A stretch of DNA of 64,000 nt from Peronospora farinosa (Eukaryota > Oomycota > Peronosporomycetes > Peronosporales > Peronosporaceae): contig CANTFK010000054.1 of the NCBI GenBank assembly GCA_947646735.1, forward strand, positions 1 through 64,000, given 5' to 3'. The notes below the pieces were generated by a model, which did no database searches, was not told where the DNA came from, and worked only from the letters and a program-made list of their open reading frames with translations. Both the position numbers and the translations under genes were made by a program. Positions 55,952 to 64,000 of the stretch are shown piece by piece (positions within the stretch are counted from its first letter, which is position 1; each line of letters opens with the position of its first letter).

Positions 55952-56801
55952 CGTTCCTGGTTGTTATTGTATTTAATAATGTCGAGGAATTGACCTACCT
56001 ACTCATCGAAGTGGAAATTGTCCAAAGTATACAAATAGACTATACGAAACGCTTGTATACAGTCTCACTTGTCGTTTGTAGTAAACAAAGCACTATCTCA
56101 TCGATTATGTGTGACTAGGGCATTTGCACGAAATAACCTGTCATTAGAATTTTTAAATATATTAAATATTATTATGGTCGCACGAAAGTGGAATATTTAC
56201 CTTAGCAGGTTACGTTTCTATCGCGTTTGCCAGGTGATTGTTGGCATGTGGATTCGGTGTAGAGCCGGGAAGGGGCTTACAGTAATACATTTAATATAAC
56301 GCAGCAGCAGTTGCCAGTTGGCAGGATTTTTATACATTTGCATGTCGATTGTCGAGGTATCAGACGCTTTTCGCACAACTTTTAACCGTGCAGAGTGCAA
56401 ATATACTTGCATCACAAAGGTTGATGCGATCGCGATATTGTCGTGTGGGTGCTTGCATACAGGTGAAAACTCACCAATTTTTGACACTGAAGTTGCTCTG
56501 GCTTGAGTTCTACGCTTGACGATACCTGCTGTTCATGACACTAGATAGGTTCGGGATAGTCACAAATTTTGCTGTGCTAAGAAAAGCCGATGGTACTTCG
56601 AAGAACAATGTACGATCTGATAGAAATTTCATCAAGTGTGACTTTCATCCATGATTATGCCATTTAGAAATTTAGAATGGACTACACATATAATTCTTTA
56701 TAATAGGTGCTATCATCCATCATACCAAACGTCTACAATTTAAGAGCACCCTTCGCTCTTATATTGTATGTAATCAAAGTTAACGCAAGTACGACCTAAT
56801 C
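55952..56801. other. 0.85-kb divergent promoter region
   Basis: AT-rich spacer upstream of both the bZIP gene and the release-factor-like gene. Short frames at 56069-56299 and 56318-56506 are not convincing. Confidence 0.5.
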
Positions 56802-57409
56802 ATGGCTCTCACTCGGTTATCGTCTCGATATGTATCCGCCTTCTGTTCATCTACTCCAAATCCACTCGTCTTTTTCTCACAAACAGTGCCGATTCCATTG
56901 CATTCACGTATATTGAGCTCTTCAGCACAGCAGCCGACAGATATTCAATTAAAAGAGAGCGATCTGGACGAATCGTTTGTCAAAGGCTCCGGTGCGGCTC
57001 CTGTGCCCGTCTCTCTCTACAAGAGCAATTGTACTATATCAGTACTAATTTGTATCATCTTTTTTCTTCGCTGTCTATTTGTTTAGGTAAAGGTGGTCAA
57101 AAGATCAATAAAGTACGCAATTGTGTGCTGCTGACGCATCTGCCTACGGGACTTCAAGTGCGTACTCAGAAGACGCGGTCATTGGACGACAATCGCCGTA
57201 TTGCTCGTAAACTCTTGATACAGAAACTTGATGATTATATGAATGGATCATTAAGTAAAAACAGTGTAAAGATTGAACATTTGCGTCGTAAGAAAGCCAA
57301 TCGACGAGCCAAGTCGAAACAGAAATATGCCAAAGCAGACACTGAAGAGAAAAGAAAAAATGTAGAAGATACAGAAGAGGAGGAGGAGGAGGAGGAGGAG
57401 AATTGTTGA
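56802..57409 (+). CDS. Mitochondrial release-factor-like protein (C12orf65/MTRFR type)
   Basis: A ribosome-rescue-type protein with the GGQ domain but no codon-recognition domain. Exons are 56802-56991 and 57087-57409. The intron is 95 nt (donor GTGCGG, branch TACTAAT, acceptor TTTAG), and joins to read K-G-S-G-K-G-G-Q-K-I-N-K. This gives 170 residues. GGQ, the catalytic peptide-release loop, is at about 66-68. N-R-R-I-A-R-K-L-L and a Lys/Arg-rich helix follow, as in C12orf65. The Glu run at the C-terminus is unusual. The N-terminus is Ser/Arg-rich, a likely mitochondrial presequence. Unspliced, the reading frame stops at 57086. Confidence 0.9.
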
Positions 57410-57989
57410 CATGGCAACATAGAGCTGATTTTGTTGGAAGAGATAGTACTGAAGCGTTTTCAGCAATGGTGAAAGTGAAGCACTATTTGTTGGTAGTAAG
57501 AAAACTTGCTACTCACAGCGTTTAGCTGCAGATTTCACAACAGTTTCTTGTAATTCTTAAGAAACGCAACGTCGCTTCCCAGGGCGAACTAACGACATGA
57601 TGATTTTGACACTAGATTTTCATTTCGATACGAATTGCGTAGCAATATCACTAATCGCGTGCTTCCTCATTGACTATCACAGGTGTTGGCTTTGAACGGC
57701 CTGAAGGATCGATACATCGAAGCAATAAAAGAAGGATAATTACGTATCGCTTGTAGTAGAGGTAGCAAAAAATGATAGTATAGTATTGCTTGGGCAAATG
57801 CTCTAACACTTTAAGTGTGATATCGCGAATGTTGTTGCTAGCGCTGTCAGAAGTAAACAAAGCAAGGCAATATTAGGCGTTATACGATGTTGTGTTCGTG
57901 ACTGACATGGAAGACATGCAGTATTTTAAGTGTAAACACCTTGTACTTGTTAAGATTCTTTGCTGCTGGATCAAAAAAAGTAGTACAAG
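57410..57989. other. 0.6-kb spacer
   Basis: Between the release-factor-like gene and the ankyrin-like relic. Nothing recognised. Confidence 0.55.
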
Positions 57990-58960
57990 GAGAATAATGC
58001 TACCACGTATGCTGATGGAGGCACCAGTACACGGATATGTTGACGTTTTTAAGTTTGCAATCGAAGAGATTAAGATAGAGTTTTGACTTCATCTTCGTTT
58101 CGCTAAGTCAGAATCGAGCGGATACCATGACAAAAACGAAGTCGCAAGGCTCATTTCATGTTCGGATAGGTTCCAACGGTTGTTTCATCGTGCGTTTTAC
58201 GAAGCACTGGATCATGGACACGAAGGTATTGCAGATGTAATCTATGCTGCTTATCGGGTTGGCAATAGAGAAACATTGTTTGTGTCTCTGGTGAGACGTT
58301 GACAAGATACAAATGGTGGAACATACAGAATACTAGGCATGTTACCGCTGGAGCAGTTGACCATGCAACCAGAGTCACTGCAGCCAGCCGTCATTTCGAA
58401 ACTTTGACGTTTTTATAAACGTGCAAATGTTTCTATAAAGACTTTGGAGCAAGCCTTTACAAGCGCTACAGTATTCGTACGAAGTCTTTCGATGTCGCGA
58501 CTGTTTTTACAGCACCGACCGTATTGGTTTGTCGGCGCCGAGCCAAGGATTCGAGAGTGCAGCGTCTGTTGATATTCTTTGCGACAAGGAGCAAATCGCG
58601 GCAAATACTAAACAGAACGCTTGAACGCAGTGGATGCCTGCATTAACGATGCTAGTGTAAATCATGCCAAGATTGTCCATTGTCTCTGCAAGAAAGAATG
58701 CATTTCTAGCAGATTGATTGAAAAGACATTTTCGAAGGCTGCTGATTCCAATAGCTGCCTTCTTTTGGATGCATTGTGCACAAGCCATTTCGTTTCTTGG
58801 AATGCTATCTCCGCGCTGTTTAGGCATGCATGCATCCACAATCATCTCAACATTATAAAGACATTGTCCAAGAATCAGTGCATTCCCGCAACGTTTGGCG
58901 CCAAGATGATACAAAGTGCAATTCAAAGTGACTACGATAATATTGCGAACTTCTTATGAA
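57990..58960 (+). pseudogene. Ankyrin-repeat-like relic
   Basis: Fragments with ankyrin-like rhythm in changing frames: V-H-G-Y-V-D-V-F-K-F near 58030, L-D-H-G-H-E-G-I-A-D near 58210, and the longest, 58621-58959, with H-A-K-I-V-H-C-L and H-N-H-L-N-I-I-K-T-L. Stops at 58084 and about 58295 break it. The short loop residues suit degenerate ankyrin repeats, but individual repeats are weak. A functional parent gene elsewhere is assumed. Confidence 0.5.
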
Positions 58961-59703
58961 GCGAACCGTTGACCCTTACAAGAAATTCATAAAAGTGTCG
59001 TGTCGATGCTGCCAAAGCTGGACATACATCTAAAGAAGGTTAGTTTTGCACAGCGAGACTGTTGCATGGCCTGCCTAGATAAAACTGTTGCGATACATGC
59101 CACCTGCTTTTAGCTTAACAGTGTTTGTCAAGTTTTCTGACAGGTAAATCAACCTTCGGAACAACAACTCGGTAAATGAAGTTGACGTGAAGTAGAATGT
59201 CGACTCCTCTTGTGTCCCTTGATCCTACATTGCGTACACTATCGTTGACGAAGCAGCGACTTGCAATCTTGATCAAACGCAAACTGCTAGTTGCCCTCCA
59301 TTTACATTGTAATATTGCTACATGCAGCAAGCTCAAACGTTTCGATACAGTAACGGCACGGTACCTGAAGTCTATTTCCACATTGGCGCCGTTTTACCTC
59401 TTTGTGAGCCTTTTCGTTCCTAGCTGATGCCGTTTAAACATACTTCCGTGCAGGTTAAGGGCCCCAGCTGAGTATACTAACTCGACATTGAAGACTCAGT
59501 ACAAGCAGCAAGCGTCAAGTTGGCTTTTTCTGTCGCTATATTTCTTCTATGTATCGATTCTGGGTAGTCTACGTTTTACCAGTTTTGCTCTCGCGTCAGG
59601 CGGCCGTCGAGTCTTCCAAGTCTCTTTGCTGTGCTTGTCCTTCTACGTGGCTCCTTCATCTCACCCTGCCTCGTTATCTGCTTTGCCACTACTGGAGAAG
59701 TAT
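58961..59703. other. 0.75-kb spacer
   Basis: Region 3' of the La-motif gene. Only shadow frames; CT-rich at 59490-59700. Nothing supported. Confidence 0.5.
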
Positions 59704-60572
59704 CTATGCCCCATTCATCTGTTTAATGTACCGAGGTACTCCATACCCTCCTTCAGCATTAGGCCAGACCCATTTCTCCCAGCCTTCACGCAGACGAATC
59801 TTCTCATTCTGTTCATCCAGCTCAATAGTCTCCGAATGTTTCATAACCTCCAAGAGTGACTGATAGTCCTGATGGACCGAGTAAACAGCCTGAAAGCTGC
59901 CTACAAAAGCAAGGGGGACATATCCGTCTACATCCATATGCTGACGCATAAAAATGTCGCGTACCAAATTGTCCGACGTAAAATAGAATTCACTGGATGG
60001 ATCACAGAAAAAGGACAAGCAATACAACACCAAGTAATCAGGCACCAGTCGTTACCCCAACCACAATACCCTCTACAATATTAGCCAATCATAACGTACA
60101 TTTGACTCTTGGCCCATTCTGCTGTCACGTTAATGTCAGGCGTTGGTACGTAAACCCCATTGTAATACGATCCATTACTATCGCCATGCTGTCGACGTCC
60201 TCCGAATTGTCTTTCACTACGAAATCCAAGTCCATCACGATGTTGTTGCTGTTTCTGGGGAGTCCCTCCACGTGTCCGAACATTCGACAAATTGTCCATC
60301 TTCTTGTCCACTGAAGCTTCGCCTTCATCTTTTTCGGGTCCCAAGTTGTCCTCGCCCTCCAGAGGGAACTGCGACCAATTGAATTTGCTCTTGCGCTTGG
60401 GTTTAGTGGTACGTGTGGTAAGTGTCTTGGATGTCTGATTTTTGTAATTCACCTCCTCAGCCTCTACGAGATGGTACTTGATGGCACCCTCAGCGGATGA
60501 TACATCCGTCGTCTTCATGCCCATGGATTGTGTAGCTGCTGGCATTTTAATGGTTGAGCGATTGGCTGCCAT
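59704..60572 (-). CDS. La-motif (LARP-type) RNA-binding protein
   Basis: Exons 60572-60100 and 59992-59704, joined across a 107-nt intron (donor GTACGT, acceptor ATCCAG); the phase restores I-E-F-Y-F-T-S-D-N-L. Product 253 residues. The first 160 are disordered, rich in Thr/Lys/Arg/Gln/Gly. The C-terminal 80 form an HTH La motif: S-D-N-L-V-R-D-I-F-M-R, D-G-Y-V-P-L, then L-D-E-Q-N-E-K-I-R-L-R-E. This is LARP1-like in its E-Y/F-Y-F-x-x-D-N-L-x-R-D pattern. LARPs bind poly(A) or oligopyrimidine mRNA ends to control stability and translation. No RRM follows in this gene. Ends ten residues after the La motif. Confidence 0.9.
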
Positions 60573-61270
60573 TCAAATGTTATGTGACAATTAGGTACAG
60601 TAGACGAAACGGTGAATATTGTGTATAAACAATGACAGGTTATTTAGTGACGTTTATGGTGTAATAAAACCCAGAAAAACGTGTGCGAAAATAATGAAGT
60701 AGTTTACGAGTTTGTAAATTATAGGGATTATAAATCTTATCTTTCAAAGTCGCATTCAAAATATTACATATCAAAGTCCACCAGATATGGTTTAGTTTAC
60801 CTGGCAAAGCCTTGAGCTTAGCTATTGCTAACTATAGCCTTTAAGGTCCAGCTTTAACCCTGAGACCGTTGTTGTAGTAAACTATTTACCGCAGTTATAT
60901 TACATGATGTTTTAGGGAATGTCATGTTTGCTTACTTTTCCATCCCAGTGCTACATAGGCAGCCGCAAGTATCTTGCACTCTTCTTCTTTAGACACTATG
61001 TGATGAGCAGGCAGTTGATGAATACATGAGACTGGAATACCATATACGAGCGACAGCCTCCTCACTTGCTCTTTCGTCTCCACCTGATCCTTTCTTGCTA
61101 TCTTTCCTTTCGATGAATGGTTTTATCTCTACCTTCAGCGATTCAAGATGAACAGGACAGAGTATATTTCTATTATAATCGATCGAACTACCACGGTGAA
61201 TCAAGTCGAGGCGTCAACGCTTGCCGATCAGTTGACTGATGGCGATGCTCTCTCTTTTCTATCCTGGTCC
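60573..61270. other. 0.7-kb spacer upstream of CRN-C
   Basis: AT-rich near the LARP promoter. No gene defended; a 71-residue minus frame at 60989-61204 is not convincing. Confidence 0.5.
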
Positions 61271-61352
61271 CAGTATTGTGTCACATCAATCTGTCATCTT
61301 CATTAACGAATAACAACATCTTGTCATTCCTTCTCTATCATTCGAGACATAA
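61271..61352 (+). promoter_or_regulatory. CRN-C promoter
   Basis: Shares TTGTGTCACAT, TCTGTCAT, ACGAATA and CTTGTCATTC with the CRN-B upstream region (44643-44700). The palindrome found upstream of A and B is not present here in recognisable form. Confidence 0.55.
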
Positions 61353-63128
61353 ATGCCTTTGTTAAACTGCGCTATCGTTGGTGTGAGTGGAAGTGCGTTC
61401 TCTATTATTATTGAGGAGTGGAAGACGATAGCTCTTCTAAAAGATGCGATCAAGGTAGAAATGATGTATCAGTTTCCTGCGAACAAACTGCAGCTCTTTT
61501 CTGCGAAGATGGAAATCGGCAAGTGGCTGGTCTCGAGCACGGACGATGTAAAAGAGCTGAAGAAGGGCAAAAAGACTCCTCGCGTCGTTGAGCTAACGGA
61601 AAAAGACCGAGAGATGCAGGGAGAGGATTCTATTGCCAATCTCCTTGCAGATATGGAGACTCCAGAAGCAAACCAAATTCACGTGCTAGTGGTGGTGCCG
61701 AAGGAACTTACAGCACTTGGTCACGAGAGAAAGCGGAGAAGGTTGACGGATGAAGGCGCCCCGGAAGCTTGGATAAAGGCAATCAGGAACGAACAGGTTA
61801 CAGTATTACCATTGACTTGTGAAGATTTGAGAAAGCACCTGCAACGGCCGCTTCGTACTAAAATTCCCATCTTGGAACAGTTTTACCAAACTGTCATTGA
61901 GCTGAACACAACTGGAGAGTGTGCTAGCATTTTCTACGACTTATTTGAACCTGAACCACGTAAACGAGTTGGTGATGAAACTTTAGCGATCGTGGGGAAT
62001 ATTGTTAATTATCGACGCCTTGAGTCCGTAAGCGAAGCAACATACCATTGCATATGGGATAACCTCATTGCGAGACTGCTGGAGAATGTGGTAAAAGGGC
62101 ACTATTGTCGCAACACGAATGCGTCTACTTCTACTGACCTCTATCAACCAGATTTGTGCTTTTACTACGGCAATAACAATGTGTGCGTATTTCGCGGAGA
62201 AGAAGAAGCATATGGATCGTTGGAAGTGCCGATCAAAGAATTGCACGAGCAACTGATATGGAGGTATGACGCTGCGCCGTACATTTTTGGTTACGCTGCT
62301 GTCGGTCCGCTAGTATGCTTAGTAGCTCTTCGGAAAAACGAGATGACGGAACGTGACGCAAAAGTAGAAATCATCGAAACATACGATCTAGATGATCTCA
62401 GTAGCCGGCTTTCGCTTTTTCTCGCATTGCTCAATCTTTCGACTCTTTTCCGACCAGTTGTGAATCGTATCCAGCCGCTGAATACACCCTATTACGGCAC
62501 TATCGAACAAGGTACTGGTGTGCAGATATCGTTTGCAGAGGATTGCGTACTGAAGACGTATCCCTCGGATATGCCAAGTGACAGCATCATTCAGAACTTG
62601 AAGGATCTACATTGTCGAATGAAGGAACGCTCGGTCCCGAACGTTGTGCAGCTAAAAAGTGGAAACATGAAGAGAAGACACGTGACGCTTTATCCTGTTG
62701 GTCGACTTGCTGCACCTGAAAACGTCCACCAGCTCCTGACGGCCTTACGCGATATACTCAAGGCGCTAGTGGCACTGCACGCCATCAATATTATGCATCG
62801 AGACTTGAGATGGGAAAATGTGCTGAAGTACCAAGGTGAAGATGACAAGTGGTTTCTGATTGACTTTGACGACGGAGCACTGTCACCAGCTGCAAAAGTG
62901 GAACATTTGAAGGCGGAATCGCATGCTCCTGAAATATTGTCGTGTCCGTTCCATACGGTTAAGGTCGACATTTGGAGCGTGGGCTACCTCATACAGACGT
63001 CAAACATCGTCAATTTTCCGGCTAAGCTGGAGACAATCAAAGCAAAGTGTTTGCAGGAGAGTCCGAAAAAGAGACCCACGGCAGCATCACTCTTGAAGGC
63101 AATTGAAACGCTATTAAGAGCTGCATAA
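61353..63128 (+). CDS. CRN-C: Crinkler effector with kinase-like C-terminus
   Basis: Intact single-exon 591-residue paralogue of CRN-B. The header has LQLFSAK and ends H-V-L-V-V-V-P-K. The kinase-like half has V-L-K-T-Y, HRDLRWEN with His at residue 482 (the Asn in the second variable position becomes Glu, but the metal-binding Asn is kept), and I-D-F-D-D. From about residue 140 on, identity with CRN-B is high, with long identical runs. The header is more divergent than the C-terminus. It lacks the last twelve residues of B. A presumed secreted effector. The 3' flank is shared with B. Confidence 0.92.
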   Translation: MPLLNCAIVGVSGSAFSIIIEEWKTIALLKDAIKVEMMYQFPANKLQLFSAKMEIGKWLVSSTDDVKELKKGKKTPRVVELTEKDREMQGEDSIANLLADMETPEANQIHVLVVVPKELTALGHERKRRRLTDEGAPEAWIKAIRNEQVTVLPLTCEDLRKHLQRPLRTKIPILEQFYQTVIELNTTGECASIFYDLFEPEPRKRVGDETLAIVGNIVNYRRLESVSEATYHCIWDNLIARLLENVVKGHYCRNTNASTSTDLYQPDLCFYYGNNNVCVFRGEEEAYGSLEVPIKELHEQLIWRYDAAPYIFGYAAVGPLVCLVALRKNEMTERDAKVEIIETYDLDDLSSRLSLFLALLNLSTLFRPVVNRIQPLNTPYYGTIEQGTGVQISFAEDCVLKTYPSDMPSDSIIQNLKDLHCRMKERSVPNVVQLKSGNMKRRHVTLYPVGRLAAPENVHQLLTALRDILKALVALHAINIMHRDLRWENVLKYQGEDDKWFLIDFDDGALSPAAKVEHLKAESHAPEILSCPFHTVKVDIWSVGYLIQTSNIVNFPAKLETIKAKCLQESPKKRPTAASLLKAIETLLRAA

Positions 63129-63402
63129 GCGTACAAACAGTATTTCTTCTTCCGACGCAAATAGTTAGGAGTGAATAAGATGAGGTACTCATGTGCATTG
63201 AGGATGAAGTTATAGTGTCTTGTCTGCAGTCAATGATACACAAAGGTAGCGTACACAGCCGAGCAATACCTAGATAACAAAGAGCGTGTTAGGTGGCGCA
63301 GTCGTGATTAAGCCGTCCCAATGGGTATGATAAGTGTTGGATTCAAGCTCGGAAGCGAAAATTTATTCCGCTGGGCGAGGCAATCGCTGTCGTCGCTGTC
63401 AC
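63129..63402 (+). other. 3' flank shared with CRN-B
   Basis: Matches 46545-47000 (for example ATGATACACAAAG, AGCCGAGCAATACCTA, GGGTATGATAAGT, and GGCAATCGCTGTCGTCG). It lacks the extra 180 bp of the B copy. It ends where ABC-transporter-like sequence begins. Confidence 0.7.
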
Positions 63403-64000
63403 TGCTACGATCGGTTTTGGAATCCTGAAGCTAGCGCGTTGACGCTGCTTCGTCGTCAGCTGCTCCTCGATGAACACAACAAAGCTTACGTCTTTGTCCG
63501 TGCTCTTACGATCACGATCATGGATTTGCTGTACTCGACTACGTTATACCAGTTTGACCCGACGGAGATCTTATGCAAACGTACATGGGACAACTGTTCA
63601 TATACTTGCTCTGGACAAAGGAAGTCGCTAGCATCATTGGCATCTATCGTGAATTCCACTTTCTTTCTTCTCATGGGCTTTAGCTCGCCGGCCCATTTCA
63701 TTCCTCAAGATTACCAGTGGCTCTACTTCCTCACGCCGCAGCGTTTTTCGCTTGCCATTTCTCGGTGCTTTCATGTTCGGGATTGCTTGGACGAGCCTAT
63801 TTACAATGAAACAATCACGATGTCGAGCGGCGTGGAATCGGAGCTCGATTGTCAGCTCCTGGCGAACACTTCGGTGTCTACGGGTGCTATCACCGTCCAG
63901 CAGTTCACTGAAGATATATATTTAGCATGAAGCAGGACGAGATCTGGACCAATTTCATTGTAGTGATTGCGTACAATTGTGACCTCCCACCTCATTGCAC
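63403..64000 (+). pseudogene. ABCG/PDR transporter relic, runs off window
   Basis: The reading frame to 63930 matches the second membrane half of pleiotropic-drug-resistance (ABCG) transporters: L-L-R-R-Q-L-L near 63440, V-R-A-L-T-I-T-I-M-D-L-L-Y-S-T-T-L-Y-Q-F-D-P-T, then after an internal deletion M-G-F-S-S-P-A-H-F-I-P, Y-Q-W-L-Y-F-L-T-P-Q-R-F-S-L-A-I. Family sequence continues past the stop at 63930 in another frame (M-K-Q-D-E-I-W-T-N-F), showing a frameshift. Truncated, not functional. Much of the transporter is missing between its two recognisable parts. Confidence 0.85.

Noticed and set aside
1..64000. RXLR effectors
   Set aside because: No open frame combined a signal peptide with an RXLR-EER region that I could find by eye.
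1..64000. tRNA or rRNA genes
   Set aside because: No B-box-like string with matching cloverleaf could be supported by eye.

Overview
The window comes from an oomycete genome, most likely the Peronosporales (Phytophthora or a downy mildew). The basis is three Crinkler (CRN) effector genes with a recognisable N-terminal header, short GT-AG introns of 54-111 nt with CTRAY-like branch points, a bZIP protein of the oomycete cysteine-variant type, a START/FYVE-type protein, and moderately AT-rich spacers full of decayed gene fragments. I cannot name the species from sequence alone. The host genes are ordinary eukaryotic housekeeping genes, with no operons.

Left part (1-12.1 kb): a frame-broken gene, possibly RINT1/TIP20-like. 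It is followed by CRN-A (three exons, HNH-like C-terminus, minus strand), relics of eIF2-gamma and catalase fused by a deletion, 2.5 kb of unrecognised decayed sequence, and a 781-residue oomycete protein of unknown function with a 29-nt first exon.

Centre-left (12.7-28 kb): a small coiled-coil protein, a P4-ATPase flippase, an RNPS1-like SR protein, and a tandem pair of bacterial-PH-type proteins (the first frameshifted). Next come a decayed gene interrupted by a GC-rich insert between 17-bp direct repeats, and a START/FYVE-type protein.

Centre (28-41 kb): a TCP11 protein, CNOT9 (four exons), a protein kinase, an actin-related protein, histidinol dehydrogenase and a multi-pass membrane protein.

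Right part (41.4-64 kb): catalase (intact), an eIF2-gamma relic and CRN-B (kinase type). Then come EngB GTPase, aminomethyltransferase (GcvT), a Cys-variant bZIP, a mitochondrial release-factor-like protein, an ankyrin-like relic, a La-motif protein, CRN-C (kinase type) and an ABCG transporter relic running off the end.

The main discovery is structural. Reading outward from CRN-A gives CRN, eIF2-gamma, catalase; reading outward from CRN-B on the opposite strand gives the same three genes in the same order and relative orientation. These are two inverted copies of one block about 35-40 kb apart. Inside the block the CRN N-terminal header and promoter are shared, but the C-terminal effector domain differs: HNH-like in A, kinase-like in B. 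CRN-C carries the same kinase domain as B and shares B's downstream flank. The locus therefore looks like a natural record of CRN domain exchange. A second regulatory signal is a set of three tandem repeats with near-perfect palindromes carrying bZIP-type TGACTCA cores, located 170-370 bp upstream of the intact catalase.
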